64,000 nucleotides of DNA from NCBI RefSeq assembly GCF_026107375.2, contig NZ_JAPCIA010000001.1:1736001-1800000 (forward strand). The letters run 5' to 3'. Made by a program: the position numbers and the translations under genes. A model generated the notes under the pieces. That model saw only the letters and a program-made list of their open reading frames with translations. It made no database searches and was not told where the DNA came from. The stretch comes from Sphingomonas sp. BT-65. Lineage in GTDB: Bacteria; Pseudomonadota; Alphaproteobacteria; Sphingomonadales; Sphingomonadaceae. Positions 36,964 to 45,477 of the stretch are shown in pieces; within the stretch, counting starts at the first letter, position 1, and the number at the start of each line of letters is the position of its first letter.

Positions 36964-37139
36964 CCGCGCTGACCGCGCTTGCAATGTTGGATTTCGTCTG
37001 CTCGGATCGGAAGCATGGCGACTTACAGCGTCCATCCCTTGATCCGTTCGAACTTACAATATCGGGTATGGAGAATTCAGGGTGGGTGTGCCATGAACTT
37101 CGTAAACTTTGAAAAACGAAGTATGCCGCACGGGAGAGA

Positions 37140-38309
37140 ATGATGGCACGCGAGTTCGATCTGATCGTCTATGGCGCCACCGGTTTCACCGGCCGCCTGG
37201 TCGCTGAATATCTCGCCCAGCGCTACGGCGACGGCAGCGTCAAATGGGCGATGGCAGGCCGCTCGCTGACCAAGCTGGAACAGGTGCGCGACGAGATCGG
37301 CGCCCCCGCCTCGACCTCACTGCTCACCGCCAATGCCGACGATCCCGCTGCGCTCCGCGCGATGACCGCGAAGGCCCGCGTCGTCATCTCCACCGTCGGG
37401 CCCTACCAGCTCTACGGCTCCGACCTCGTCGCCGCCTGTGTCGAAACCGGCACAGGCTATGTCGATCTGTGCGGCGAGCCCAACTGGATGCACGACATGA
37501 TCGCGCAGCACGACGCCGCGGCCAAGGCGAGCGGCGCGTGCATCGTCTTCTCCGGCGGGTTCGATTCGATCCCGTTCGACTTCGGCGTGTGGACCGTTCA
37601 GCAGGCCGCGATCGCGAAGTTCGGCCGCCCCGCCCCGCGCATCAAAGGCCGCGTGCGCAAGATGCAGGGCACCTTTTCGGGCGGCACCTTCGCCAGCGGC
37701 AAGGCGACCGCAGCGGCAGCGGCGAAGAACCCCGCGGTGTTCAAGGTGCTGCTCGATCCCTTCGCGCTCACCCCCGGCTTCGAGGGGCCGAGCCAGCCCA
37801 AGGGCATGATCCCCGAATATGACGAGGCGGTCGGCGGCTGGGTCGCGCCGTTCATGATGGCGGTGATCAACACCAAGAACATCCATCGCACCAATTTCCT
37901 CGCCGGCCATCCCTACGGCACCGACTTCCGCTACGACGAGATGATGGTCGCCCCCGGCCTCGGCGACCTCGGCAAGGCCGCGGCGGAGGCGATCGCCAAG
38001 ATGAATCCGATGAGCTCGGACAAGGGTCCCGCCCCCGGCGAAGGCCCGTCGAAGGAGGCGCGCGAGGCGGGCTTCTACGAGATCGACTTCATCGCCGAGA
38101 TGCCCTCGGGCGAGCGCCTGACGGCCACCGTCACCGGCGATCGCGACCCGGGCTACGGCTCGACCTGCAAGATCATCACCGAGGCTGCGCTGTGCCTGCT
38201 CCGCGATGTCGAGCCGAAGGGCGGCATCTGGACCCCCTGTGCGCTGATGGCGGAGCCATTGAAGGCCCGGCTCGAGGCCAATGCCGGCCTCACCTTCCGC
38301 GTCGCCTAG
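37140..38309 (+). CDS. Saccharopine dehydrogenase-like NAD(P)-binding reductase
   Basis: A 389-aa protein with a Rossmann N-terminus (DLIVYGATGFTGRLVAEYLA), then AMAGRSLTKLEQVRDEIG, VVISTVGPYQLYGSDLVAACVETG and YVDLCGEPNWM. This matches SCCPDH and the mycobacterial trans-acting enoyl reductase group rather than lysine-pathway saccharopine dehydrogenases; the role is likely in lipid metabolism. The protein could start at 37140 or at the adjacent ATG 37143; GGGAGAG precedes both. The stop is in CTAG shared with the convergent paralogue. Confidence 0.87.
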   Translation: MMAREFDLIVYGATGFTGRLVAEYLAQRYGDGSVKWAMAGRSLTKLEQVRDEIGAPASTSLLTANADDPAALRAMTAKARVVISTVGPYQLYGSDLVAACVETGTGYVDLCGEPNWMHDMIAQHDAAAKASGACIVFSGGFDSIPFDFGVWTVQQAAIAKFGRPAPRIKGRVRKMQGTFSGGTFASGKATAAAAAKNPAVFKVLLDPFALTPGFEGPSQPKGMIPEYDEAVGGWVAPFMMAVINTKNIHRTNFLAGHPYGTDFRYDEMMVAPGLGDLGKAAAEAIAKMNPMSSDKGPAPGEGPSKEAREAGFYEIDFIAEMPSGERLTATVTGDRDPGYGSTCKIITEAALCLLRDVEPKGGIWTPCALMAEPLKARLEANAGLTFRVA

Positions 38310-38614
38310 CCGGCGTAGAAAAAGGTCACCACCACCGCGAGGAGCACCGCCACGGCGATCGCCACCGGCACCAGCTTGCGCCGCCGCAGCTCGACCGCCG
38401 CCTCATAGGCGCGCAGGTCGAGCCAGTAATAGGCGTGCCCTTCCTTGCGGATCAGCCGCTCGGCAAGCAGCGCATCGAACGCCGGCTTGAGCTCGACCGG
38501 CGGCGTGTAGAGGATCGTGTCGTAAGGCGTCACCGCATGCGCCGCGCAGAAATGGTCCACCACCTTCCGCCGCGCCCGGCCCGTCGGGGTAATCGCGACC
38601 GACTCAACCGCCAT
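38306..38614 (-). CDS. Tail-anchored small protein, paralogue 2
   Basis: A 102-aa protein, paralogue of the 35837 protein: HFCAAHAVTPYDTILYTPPV, AFDALLAERLIRKEGHAYYW, LDLRAYEAAVELRRRK, then a C-terminal helix (VPVAIAVAVLLAVVVTFFYAG). Its start overlaps the rnr stop by one base (TGATG), so it is translated with RNase R. Both paralogues lie in the same convergent arrangement with a CTAG stop. The conserved YYW next to a helix and the tail anchor suggest a membrane-tethered DNA- or protein-binding module; this is inference. Confidence 0.75.
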   Translation of the reverse strand: MAVESVAITPTGRARRKVVDHFCAAHAVTPYDTILYTPPVELKPAFDALLAERLIRKEGHAYYWLDLRAYEAAVELRRRKLVPVAIAVAVLLAVVVTFFYAG

Positions 38615-40923
38615 CAGCGCTTCTTGCCCTGGTGCTTGATGTTCCCCGGCCGCCCGCGCCGCTTGAGCACCCGCGGCGGCCCCGGCTTGCGCGGCCGTCC
38701 ACCTTCAGGTCTCGGCCCCGATCCGCTGCCCTTGCCGTCGGGCAGCTCGAAGCGCAGCGCGCCCGAAATCGGGTTCGCCTCGACCAGCTTGAGCTTGAGC
38801 CGCTGCCCCAGCGCGAATTCCGCACCGGTCTCCTCGCCGACCAGCTTCTGCGCCGCCTCGTCATAGCGGAAATATTCCCGCCCCAGGTCGCGCGCCGGCA
38901 CGAGGCCATCGCCGCCGACGCCGTCGACCGTCGCAAAAAAGCCGAAATTCTGCACCCCGGTGATCCGCGCCTCCATCACCTCGCCGACATGCGCCGAGAG
39001 ATAGGCGGCGACATAGCGGTCGATCGTCTCGCGCTCGGCCTCCATCGCGCGCCGCTCGAGCTGGCTGATGACCTCGCCGGTCTTCTCCATCTCGGGATCG
39101 GACGGCAGCTCGCCGCCCGGCCCGAGCTTGTTCGATTCGACCAGCGCGCGATGCACGACGAGGTCGGCATAGCGCCGGATCGGCGAGGTGAAGTGCGCGT
39201 AGCTGCCCAGCGCCAGCCCGAAATGCCCGGCATTCTGCGACCCGTAATAGGCCTGGGTCTGGGTGCGCAGCACCTGGGTCATCACCTCCGCGCGGAACTC
39301 GGCCTCGCCCACCCGTTCGAGCACATGGTTGAAGGTCGACGGCCGGATCACCTGCCCCAGCGCGAACTCGACATCGAGCGTCTTCAGATACTCCTTGAGC
39401 GCGACCAGCTTCTCGCGGCTCGGCGGCTCGTGCACGCGGTACATCACCGGCGCCTTGCGGCCCTCCAGTGCCTTTGCCGCGGCGACGTTGGCGGCGATCA
39501 TGTAATCCTCGATCAGCTTGTGCGCATCGAGCCGCTCGCGCGGCGCGACCGAGAGGATGCGCCCCTTCTCATCGAGCACGATCCGCCGCTCGGGCAAGTC
39601 GAGGTCGAGCGGCTCGCGCTTGTCGCGCGCTTTGTTGAGCGCGCGCCAGCACGCCCAGAGCGGCCGCAGCGTCGAGTCGACCAGCGCCGGATCGACCCCA
39701 GCCAACTCCTCCGCCGGCATCGCGCACGGCGATGAGGCGACATCGACCTTCTCCCCCGCCGCGTCGATCGCCGCCTGCGCATCCTCATAGGCGATGTTCG
39801 CCGCGAGCCGCACCACGGCGCGCGTGAACCGCCACGACTTGATCTCGCCCCTGGCCGAGATCTGCAGGTGGCACGCCATCGCCGCGCGATCGACGCCCTC
39901 CTTCAGCGAACACACGTCCGCCGACAGTATCTCGGGCAGCATCGGCACCACCCGGTCGGGGAAGTACACGCTGTTGCCGCGCTTCCGCGCCTCGCGGTCG
40001 AGCAGGCTCCCCGGCCGCACATAGAAGCTCACATCGGCAATCGCGACGATCGCTTTCCACCCGCCCTCGTTCTTGGGGTCATCGTCGGGCGCCGCCCACA
40101 CCGCATCGTCATGGTCGCGCGCATCGGACGGATCGATCGCGACGATCGGGATGTCGCGCAGGTCTTCCCTACCCTTGCCCAGATCCTGCTTGGCGACCCG
40201 CTCGGCCTCGTCGAGCAGCTCATCCGAAAACACGTTGGGGATGCTGTGCCGATGGATCGCGATCAGCGAGAAGCTGCGCGGGGCGAAGGGATCGCCCAGC
40301 ACCTCGATCACCTTGGCGAAGATGCGCGGGCCGCGCCCGCTCTTCTCCGCCAGCACCAGGTCGCCCGGCTCGGCGCCGTTGCGCTCGGAGATGACGTAGC
40401 TGTTGCGCTCCTTCTTCTCGACGCCCTGCAGGTAGAGCCGTCCGCCCTCCTCCTTGACCACGCCGAGCATCGCTTCCTCGCCCTTGGCGAGCTTCTTCAT
40501 CGGATGCGCGATCCAGCCATTGCCGGCCTCCTCGGTGCGCGCGAGGATGCGGTCGCCGACGCCGAGCGCGCCGCTGCGGCTCCGCTCGCGCACGCGGAGC
40601 CGCGGGACGGGGACGCCCTCGGCCTCCCAGCGCTCGGGCACGGCCCACACCGTATCGCCATCGGCATCGGTCACGCGCAGCACGGTCACCTTGGGCACGC
40701 CGCCCATCTTGTGGAAGGCGCGGCCGGGTGCGCTGTCGATCAGCCCTTCATCGGCCATGTCGCGCAGCAACGCCTTGAGCGCGATCTTCTCCTGCCCGGC
40801 CAAGCCGAATGCGCGCGCGATCTCGCGCTTGCCCGCTGGCTGGTCCGAAGATGTGATGAAATCGAGAATCTGTTGCCGCGTCGGCATGCCGGGCGCGGGC
40901 TTTGCTTTGTTCTGTTTTGCCAT
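38614..40923 (-). CDS. rnr: Ribonuclease R
   Basis: A 769-aa RNB-family 3'-5' exoribonuclease, which degrades structured RNA. Visible are an N-terminal helix-turn-helix (RQQILDFITSSDQPAGKREIARAF), cold-shock domains, the RNB catalytic IDPSDARDHDDAV (Mg2+-binding Asp cluster), HFTSPIRRYADLVVHRAL, a C-terminal S1 domain (VGEVMEARITGVQNFGFF) and a basic Gly/Pro/Arg-rich tail. Length is normal. Its start at 40923 has no strong Shine-Dalgarno in view. It is followed by the small tail-anchored protein. Confidence 0.96.
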   Translation of the reverse strand: MAKQNKAKPAPGMPTRQQILDFITSSDQPAGKREIARAFGLAGQEKIALKALLRDMADEGLIDSAPGRAFHKMGGVPKVTVLRVTDADGDTVWAVPERWEAEGVPVPRLRVRERSRSGALGVGDRILARTEEAGNGWIAHPMKKLAKGEEAMLGVVKEEGGRLYLQGVEKKERNSYVISERNGAEPGDLVLAEKSGRGPRIFAKVIEVLGDPFAPRSFSLIAIHRHSIPNVFSDELLDEAERVAKQDLGKGREDLRDIPIVAIDPSDARDHDDAVWAAPDDDPKNEGGWKAIVAIADVSFYVRPGSLLDREARKRGNSVYFPDRVVPMLPEILSADVCSLKEGVDRAAMACHLQISARGEIKSWRFTRAVVRLAANIAYEDAQAAIDAAGEKVDVASSPCAMPAEELAGVDPALVDSTLRPLWACWRALNKARDKREPLDLDLPERRIVLDEKGRILSVAPRERLDAHKLIEDYMIAANVAAAKALEGRKAPVMYRVHEPPSREKLVALKEYLKTLDVEFALGQVIRPSTFNHVLERVGEAEFRAEVMTQVLRTQTQAYYGSQNAGHFGLALGSYAHFTSPIRRYADLVVHRALVESNKLGPGGELPSDPEMEKTGEVISQLERRAMEAERETIDRYVAAYLSAHVGEVMEARITGVQNFGFFATVDGVGGDGLVPARDLGREYFRYDEAAQKLVGEETGAEFALGQRLKLKLVEANPISGALRFELPDGKGSGSGPRPEGGRPRKPGPPRVLKRRGRPGNIKHQGKKR

Positions 40924-40977
40924 TGGCCCTGAATATAGGGGTTGTTGGGCCAATTCCCAACCGAATAGGCTGGCCGC

Positions 40978-42426
40978 GTGACCTACGACCTCCTCATCGC
41001 CGGCGGCGGCATCAACGGCTGCGCGATCGCGCGCGAGGCTTCGCTGCTCGGCCTCAAGGTGCTGCTGGTCGAGCGCGACGACCTCGCCGCGCACACCTCC
41101 TCAGCCTCGAGCAAGCTCATCCATGGCGGTCTGCGCTATCTCGAAAGCTATGATTTCCGGCTGGTGCGCGAGGGCTTGCACGAGCGCGAGCACCTCCTCG
41201 CCGCCGCCCCGCACCTGATCCGGCCGATGGCGTTCGTCCTGCCCCACGCGCACAGCGTCCGCCCGTGGTGGATGGTCCGCGCCGGGCTCTACCTCTACGA
41301 TCTGCTCGCGGGCCGGACAAAACTGGCGAAGTCACGCGGCCTCGCCGCCAGGGACACCGCTTACACCGCGCCGCTCAAGGGCGCGCATCGCGGCTTCGTC
41401 TACACCGACGCCTTCGTCGACGATTCGCGCCTGACCCTCGCCAATGCGCAGGACGCCGCGATGAACGGCGCCGAGATCGTCACCCGCACCGCGCTCACCG
41501 CCGCGCGCCGCGAGGACGGCATCTGGCACTGCACGCTCTCCGACGGTCGCAGCGTCACCGCCCGCGCGCTGGTCAACGCCGCCGGTCCCTGGGTGCGCGA
41601 GCTGCTCGGCGATCTCGGCATCGCCACGCGCTCGGGCGTCCGCCTGGTCAAGGGCAGCCATATCGTGGTTCCCGCGCTGCACGACGGCGACCATGCCTAC
41701 ATCCTCCAGCAGCCCGACCGCCGCATCGTCTTCGCGATCCCGTGGCAGGGCCATACCGCGATCGGTACCACGGACGTCCCGGTCGACCGCCCCGACGCGG
41801 CCGGCATCGACGATGCCGAGACCGGCTATCTCCTCGCCGCCGCCAACCGTTACTTCACCCGCCAGCTGACCCGCGCCGATATCGTCGCCAGCTGGTCCGG
41901 CATCCGTGCGCTCTATGATGACGGCGAAACCGCCGCGCAGGCGGTGACGCGCGACTACCACCTCGATCTCGACCTCTCGGGCCCGCCGCTCCTGTCGGTG
42001 TTCGGCGGCAAGATCACCACCGCCCGTGCCCTCGCCGAGGAAGCGATGAAGAAGCTCGCACACCCGCTCGGCTTCCCGTGGCGCACGATCACCCCCGCCC
42101 GCGTCCTCCCCGGTGGCATGATCGATGATTTCGACAAGTTCCTCACCGAGGTACGCCAGCGCTGGCCCTTCCTCGGCGACTTGCGCTCGGCCCGCATGGC
42201 GCACGCCTATGGCACGCTGCTGCTCGACATGCTGGCGGAGGTGCCGGACGAAGCCGCGCTGGGCGGCGATCTCGGCACCGGCCTCACCGAAATGGAGCTG
42301 TCGTGGATGCGCGACCGCGAATGGGCGCGCACGGCCGACGACGTGCTGTGGCGCCGCAGCAAGCTCGGACTCCGGCAGAGCGCCGGCATGCGCGACCGGA
42401 TCGCCGCGTTTCTCGGCGCGCGCTGA
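40978..42426 (+). CDS. glpD: FAD-dependent glycerol-3-phosphate dehydrogenase
   Basis: A 482-aa aerobic GlpD, which oxidises glycerol 3-phosphate to dihydroxyacetone phosphate and passes electrons to ubiquinone at the inner membrane. FAD-binding IAGGGINGCAIAREASLLGL, TSSASSKLIHGGLRYLESYDF and the C-terminal GPPLLSVFGGKITTARALAEEA are family signatures. It starts at GTG 40978 (no ATG fits the FAD motif), 54 bp from divergent rnr, with a weak ribosome-binding site. glpK and glpF are not nearby. Confidence 0.95.
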   Translation: MTYDLLIAGGGINGCAIAREASLLGLKVLLVERDDLAAHTSSASSKLIHGGLRYLESYDFRLVREGLHEREHLLAAAPHLIRPMAFVLPHAHSVRPWWMVRAGLYLYDLLAGRTKLAKSRGLAARDTAYTAPLKGAHRGFVYTDAFVDDSRLTLANAQDAAMNGAEIVTRTALTAARREDGIWHCTLSDGRSVTARALVNAAGPWVRELLGDLGIATRSGVRLVKGSHIVVPALHDGDHAYILQQPDRRIVFAIPWQGHTAIGTTDVPVDRPDAAGIDDAETGYLLAAANRYFTRQLTRADIVASWSGIRALYDDGETAAQAVTRDYHLDLDLSGPPLLSVFGGKITTARALAEEAMKKLAHPLGFPWRTITPARVLPGGMIDDFDKFLTEVRQRWPFLGDLRSARMAHAYGTLLLDMLAEVPDEAALGGDLGTGLTEMELSWMRDREWARTADDVLWRRSKLGLRQSAGMRDRIAAFLGAR

Positions 42427-42588
42427 CGCCCGGCCTCACCGTTTCGGAGCCTGTTCCGATTGCGTGGTGCCGGCCCTGAGCCGAGCATCCGACCTGCCGG
42501 GGCGTAGATTTGGCGGTAGCAGGACGCGATACCGCCATCCTCGCCGCCTGTTTGCTGCCCCTGCTCAACAGAGGGAAGGAAACAGGCA

Positions 42589-42918
42589 ATGCAAACGATC
42601 GGCGCATTCTATCTGCGGAACAATGGCGGCTTCGTCTGCGCTCCGGCGGCGAACTTCATCGACCCGGACGGCAACTTCAGCACGACCAGCAATGGGGGAC
42701 ACATCGCGCTCGGCCAGGGCGTCAAATTCTCACCGGGCGACCATGGCGTCCCCGACGGTTGCCCCATTCAGCTCTATATCTGGATCGAAGCCGGCCATGA
42801 TCGCACCGGCTCGCCCTTCTTTCTCTATGATTCGACCTCGAACCTCTACGCCGAATACGACATCACCGGCACGACGCTGCAAAGCACCGTCCATTTCGAC
42901 GGCGTCAAGAGCGACTAG
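42589..42918 (+). CDS. Unrecognised 109-aa beta-rich protein
   Basis: A 109-aa protein without signal peptide, membrane segment or repeat. It reads MQTIGAFYLRNNGGFVCAP, then NFIDPDGNFSTTSNGGHIAL, GQGVKFSPGDHGVPDGCPIQ and LYIWIEAGHDRTGSPFFLYD. The alternating aromatic/polar pattern and Gly turns suggest a beta-sandwich. Two Cys (residues ~18 and ~58) are present. AGGGAAGGAAACAGGCA before the ATG is a good ribosome-binding site. It has no neighbours on its strand after glpD and ends in a perfect terminator. I do not recognise the family. Confidence 0.6.
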   Translation: MQTIGAFYLRNNGGFVCAPAANFIDPDGNFSTTSNGGHIALGQGVKFSPGDHGVPDGCPIQLYIWIEAGHDRTGSPFFLYDSTSNLYAEYDITGTTLQSTVHFDGVKSD

Positions 42919-42926
42919 CGCCTGTG

Positions 42927-42956
42927 GCCGCACCGCCGTCGCGCCGGCGGTGCGGC
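42927..42956. terminator. Bidirectional terminator between convergent genes
   Basis: A perfect 12-bp stem, arms 42927-42938 and 42945-42956 (GCCGCACCGCCG and its complement), loop of about 6 nt, between the stop of the 109-aa protein and the stop of the DUF6644-like gene. No long T-tract on either side. Confidence 0.7.
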
Positions 42957-42957
42957 A

Positions 42958-43443
42958 TCAGCCATAGGCGATCCAGCGCCCCAGCGTACCCACCGCCAGC
43001 CACAATCCGATCGACGCCAGCGCCATGACCCGCGCTGCGCCCGGCACACGGTTACGCCACCCGCCGATGCGGTCACCCCAGCGCCACCGGAACGCCACCG
43101 CATTGGCGAGCGCGAGCGCGATCAGCACCAGCTTGACGTGGAAGATGCCCGAGCCCGCCAGCGATCGGCCGTCTGCGGCGAACAATATCGTCCCGCTCGG
43201 CACCATGATCAGCAACCCGACAATCGCCACCGGCGTCAGCGCGCGCGACAACGGCTCGATCGGAATCTTCCGCCACAATCCCGCGATGCGCAGGTCGACC
43301 ACGCCGATCCCGCCCACCAGCATCACCAACCCGAGCAGGTGGAAACTGTTGGCGACCGGATAGACCAGGCCCGAGCCGCGCGCCCACGGCCCCACGCCGA
43401 CCGCGTCGAGCCATTGCGCCGCGGCGAGAAGAAATCCCTCCAA
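42958..43443 (-). CDS. DUF6644-like polytopic membrane protein
   Basis: A ~161-aa membrane protein with about four hydrophobic helices: SFHLLGLVMLVGGIGVVDLR, ALTPVAIVGLLIMVPSGTIL, FHVKLVLIALALANAVAFRW and a terminal one. It lies 8 bp after the DUF6152 gene and resembles the DUF6644 partner of that family. The start is set at TTG 43443 since it keeps the hydrophobic segment and no ATG precedes it in frame outside the DUF6152 gene; GTG starts are alternatives. Conserved His residues could bind metal or haem. Function unknown. Confidence 0.7.
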   Translation of the reverse strand: MEGFLLAAAQWLDAVGVGPWARGSGLVYPVANSFHLLGLVMLVGGIGVVDLRIAGLWRKIPIEPLSRALTPVAIVGLLIMVPSGTILFAADGRSLAGSGIFHVKLVLIALALANAVAFRWRWGDRIGGWRNRVPGAARVMALASIGLWLAVGTLGRWIAYG

Positions 43444-43451
43444 GCCGGCGC

Positions 43452-43799
43452 TCAGCGCAGCTCGACGGTCTTGCCGTTCACCGTGATCCGCTCGATCCGC
43501 ATCTCCGCGGTGCCGTCGCGGCGGGCATAGCCGGTGAGGCCGACCTTCTTGCCTGGCGCGACCTCGGCCTGGGTCAGCCCGCGCGCCTCCATCCGGCCAG
43601 TCGGCGCCAGGATGATGTCCCAGATCTTGCCCTGCCAGCGCATCTTCGCGGTGCCGTGGGGATTGCCCCAATTGAGCTCGGTGAACGTGCCATTGAGCGT
43701 GATCGGCTTGGTCTCGTCATAGGACGACCAGCCATGATGCGCGGCCGCCGGCAGCGCGATGGCAGCGGCCGCGGCGGCGAACAGCGTGAGCGAACGCAT
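43452..43799 (-). CDS. DUF6152 family exported protein
   Basis: A 115-aa protein: signal peptide (LFAAAAAAIALPAAA-H), then a mature beta-rich domain with HHGWSSYDETKPITLNGT, NWGNPHGTAKMRWQGKIWDI and LTGYARRDGTAEMRIERITV. The HHGW N-terminus of the mature protein puts two His at the very end, a possible metal site. The pattern fits DUF6152. It pairs with the membrane protein downstream, as is usual in this family. Metal- or haem-related function is a guess. Confidence 0.8.
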   Translation of the reverse strand: MRSLTLFAAAAAAIALPAAAHHGWSSYDETKPITLNGTFTELNWGNPHGTAKMRWQGKIWDIILAPTGRMEARGLTQAEVAPGKKVGLTGYARRDGTAEMRIERITVNGKTVELR

Positions 43800-43857
43800 G
43801 TTTCATCTCCCGGGTGAGAACGAAAGACGATACGCGCGAACCCGCCCGTGGTTCAAA

Positions 43858-45393
43858 TCAATAGGCGCGCGCGACAAAAATCCGCTCGACCGCTGGCCGG
43901 CCGGTGAACAGGCACGTCCCGTCCGCCGGCGCCGCGTCGAGTGGCACGTTGCGGAAGGTGAGCTTCAATGCCTTGATCCGCTCCACCACCGCGTCGAGCT
44001 CGGCGCCGGTCGGCCGCGCCCACTGCACCTCGACCCAGCCCGGATATTTGCCCGGCGCCTCGAAATGCGCCTGCAGCGCCTCGAAGCTCTCCACCCCGCG
44101 CACGATGTTCGCGTCCATCCGCGCGCGCGCCTCGCTGTGCAGCGCCGCCTGGATTTCCTGCAGCAGCCCCGCCGCCTGCACCACGAACTCGCCCTTGGCG
44201 AGGATCGCGCTGTCGAGCTTGCCGTCCTCACGATACAGCCGGTCGCGGCGGATCACCGAGACGTTGCCGCCGGCCACGTCGCGCCCGCCCACCTCGATCA
44301 CCAAGGGCGCGCCCTTCTTGACCCAGCCCCAGCGCTTGGTCGCCGCCTTCGACGCGCGCGTGTCGAGCAGCGCACGCACCGGCTCGCCGAACGCCGACAG
44401 CGCGGCGAGCTGCGCCTGCAGCGCCTTGCAGTAATCGAGCACCGCCGCGTCCTCGTCATTGTCGCGCAGCATCGGCACGATCACCACCTGCCACGGCGCC
44501 AGCCGCGGCGGCACGCGCAGGCCATCATCGTCGCCATGCGTCATGATCAGCCCGCCGATCATCCGCGTCGACATGCCCCAGCTGATCGTGTTGGCGAGCT
44601 CGAACTCGCCGCTCGCATTCTGGAAGCGGATGTTCTGGGCGTGCGCGAAATTGGTGCCGAGGAAGTGGCTGGTGCCGGCCTGCAGCGCCTTGCCGTCCTG
44701 CATCATCGCCTCGATCGAATAGGTCGCGTCCGCGCCCGGGAAGCGCTCATTCTCCGGCTTCTCGCCCGCGATCACCGGGATCGCCGCGACATCCTCGGCA
44801 AAGGCGCGGTACATCTCGAGCGCCTTCAGCGTCTCCTCGCGCGCCTGCTCCGGGCTGGCATAGGCCGCATGGCCCTCCTGCCACAGGAACTCGGCGGTGC
44901 GCAGGAACATGCGCGTGCGCATTTCCCAGCGCACCACGTTGGCCCATTGGTTGACCTGAACCGGCAGGTCGCGCCACGACTGGATCCAGCGCGAGAAGGC
45001 GGTGCCGATCACCGTCTCCGAGGTCGGCCGCACCACCAGCGGCTCCTCCAGCTTCGCCTCGGGATCGGGCATCAGCCCGCCCTTGCCGTCGCCGATCAGC
45101 CGGTGGTGCGTGACCACCGCCATCTCCTTGGCGAAGCCCTCGACATGCTCCGCTTCCTTCTCGAAATAGGACAGCGGGATGAACAGCGGAAAATAGGCGT
45201 TGTCGTATCCCGCCGCCTTGATCCGGTCGTCGAGCAGGCGCTGGATGCGCTCCCAGATGCCATAGCCCCATGGCCGCATGATCATGCAGCCGCGCACCCC
45301 CGATTCCTCGGCCATGTCGGCTTCCGAGATGACGGCCTGATACCAGGCGGCGAAATCCGCTTCGCGGGTGAGGTTGAGCGCGTGCTTGATCAT
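43858..45393 (-). CDS. proS: Prolyl-tRNA synthetase, archaeal/eukaryotic type
   Basis: A 511-aa class II synthetase that charges tRNA-Pro. Motif 1/2 regions are visible (GVRGCMIMRPWGYGIWERIQ, LVVRPTSETVIGTAFSRWI, QVNQWANVVRWEMRTRMFLR) and motif 3 near MSTRMIGGLIMTHGD. It has no ~180-residue editing insertion between motifs 2 and 3 and ends in CLFTGRPAVERIFVARAY. The terminal Tyr marks the archaeal/eukaryotic (type 3) form, unlike E. coli ProS (572 aa). The ATG at 45393 begins MIKHALNLTREADF. It is divergent from the DMT transporter. Confidence 0.94.
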   Translation of the reverse strand: MIKHALNLTREADFAAWYQAVISEADMAEESGVRGCMIMRPWGYGIWERIQRLLDDRIKAAGYDNAYFPLFIPLSYFEKEAEHVEGFAKEMAVVTHHRLIGDGKGGLMPDPEAKLEEPLVVRPTSETVIGTAFSRWIQSWRDLPVQVNQWANVVRWEMRTRMFLRTAEFLWQEGHAAYASPEQAREETLKALEMYRAFAEDVAAIPVIAGEKPENERFPGADATYSIEAMMQDGKALQAGTSHFLGTNFAHAQNIRFQNASGEFELANTISWGMSTRMIGGLIMTHGDDDGLRVPPRLAPWQVVIVPMLRDNDEDAAVLDYCKALQAQLAALSAFGEPVRALLDTRASKAATKRWGWVKKGAPLVIEVGGRDVAGGNVSVIRRDRLYREDGKLDSAILAKGEFVVQAAGLLQEIQAALHSEARARMDANIVRGVESFEALQAHFEAPGKYPGWVEVQWARPTGAELDAVVERIKALKLTFRNVPLDAAPADGTCLFTGRPAVERIFVARAY

Positions 45394-45477
45394 GGCGCGG
45401 CGGATAGCGTGTCGCGTGGCCTCCGTCACCCCGCTTCGCCGCTTGCCGCAACGAGGCACGGGCCTTAGGCGAAACGC

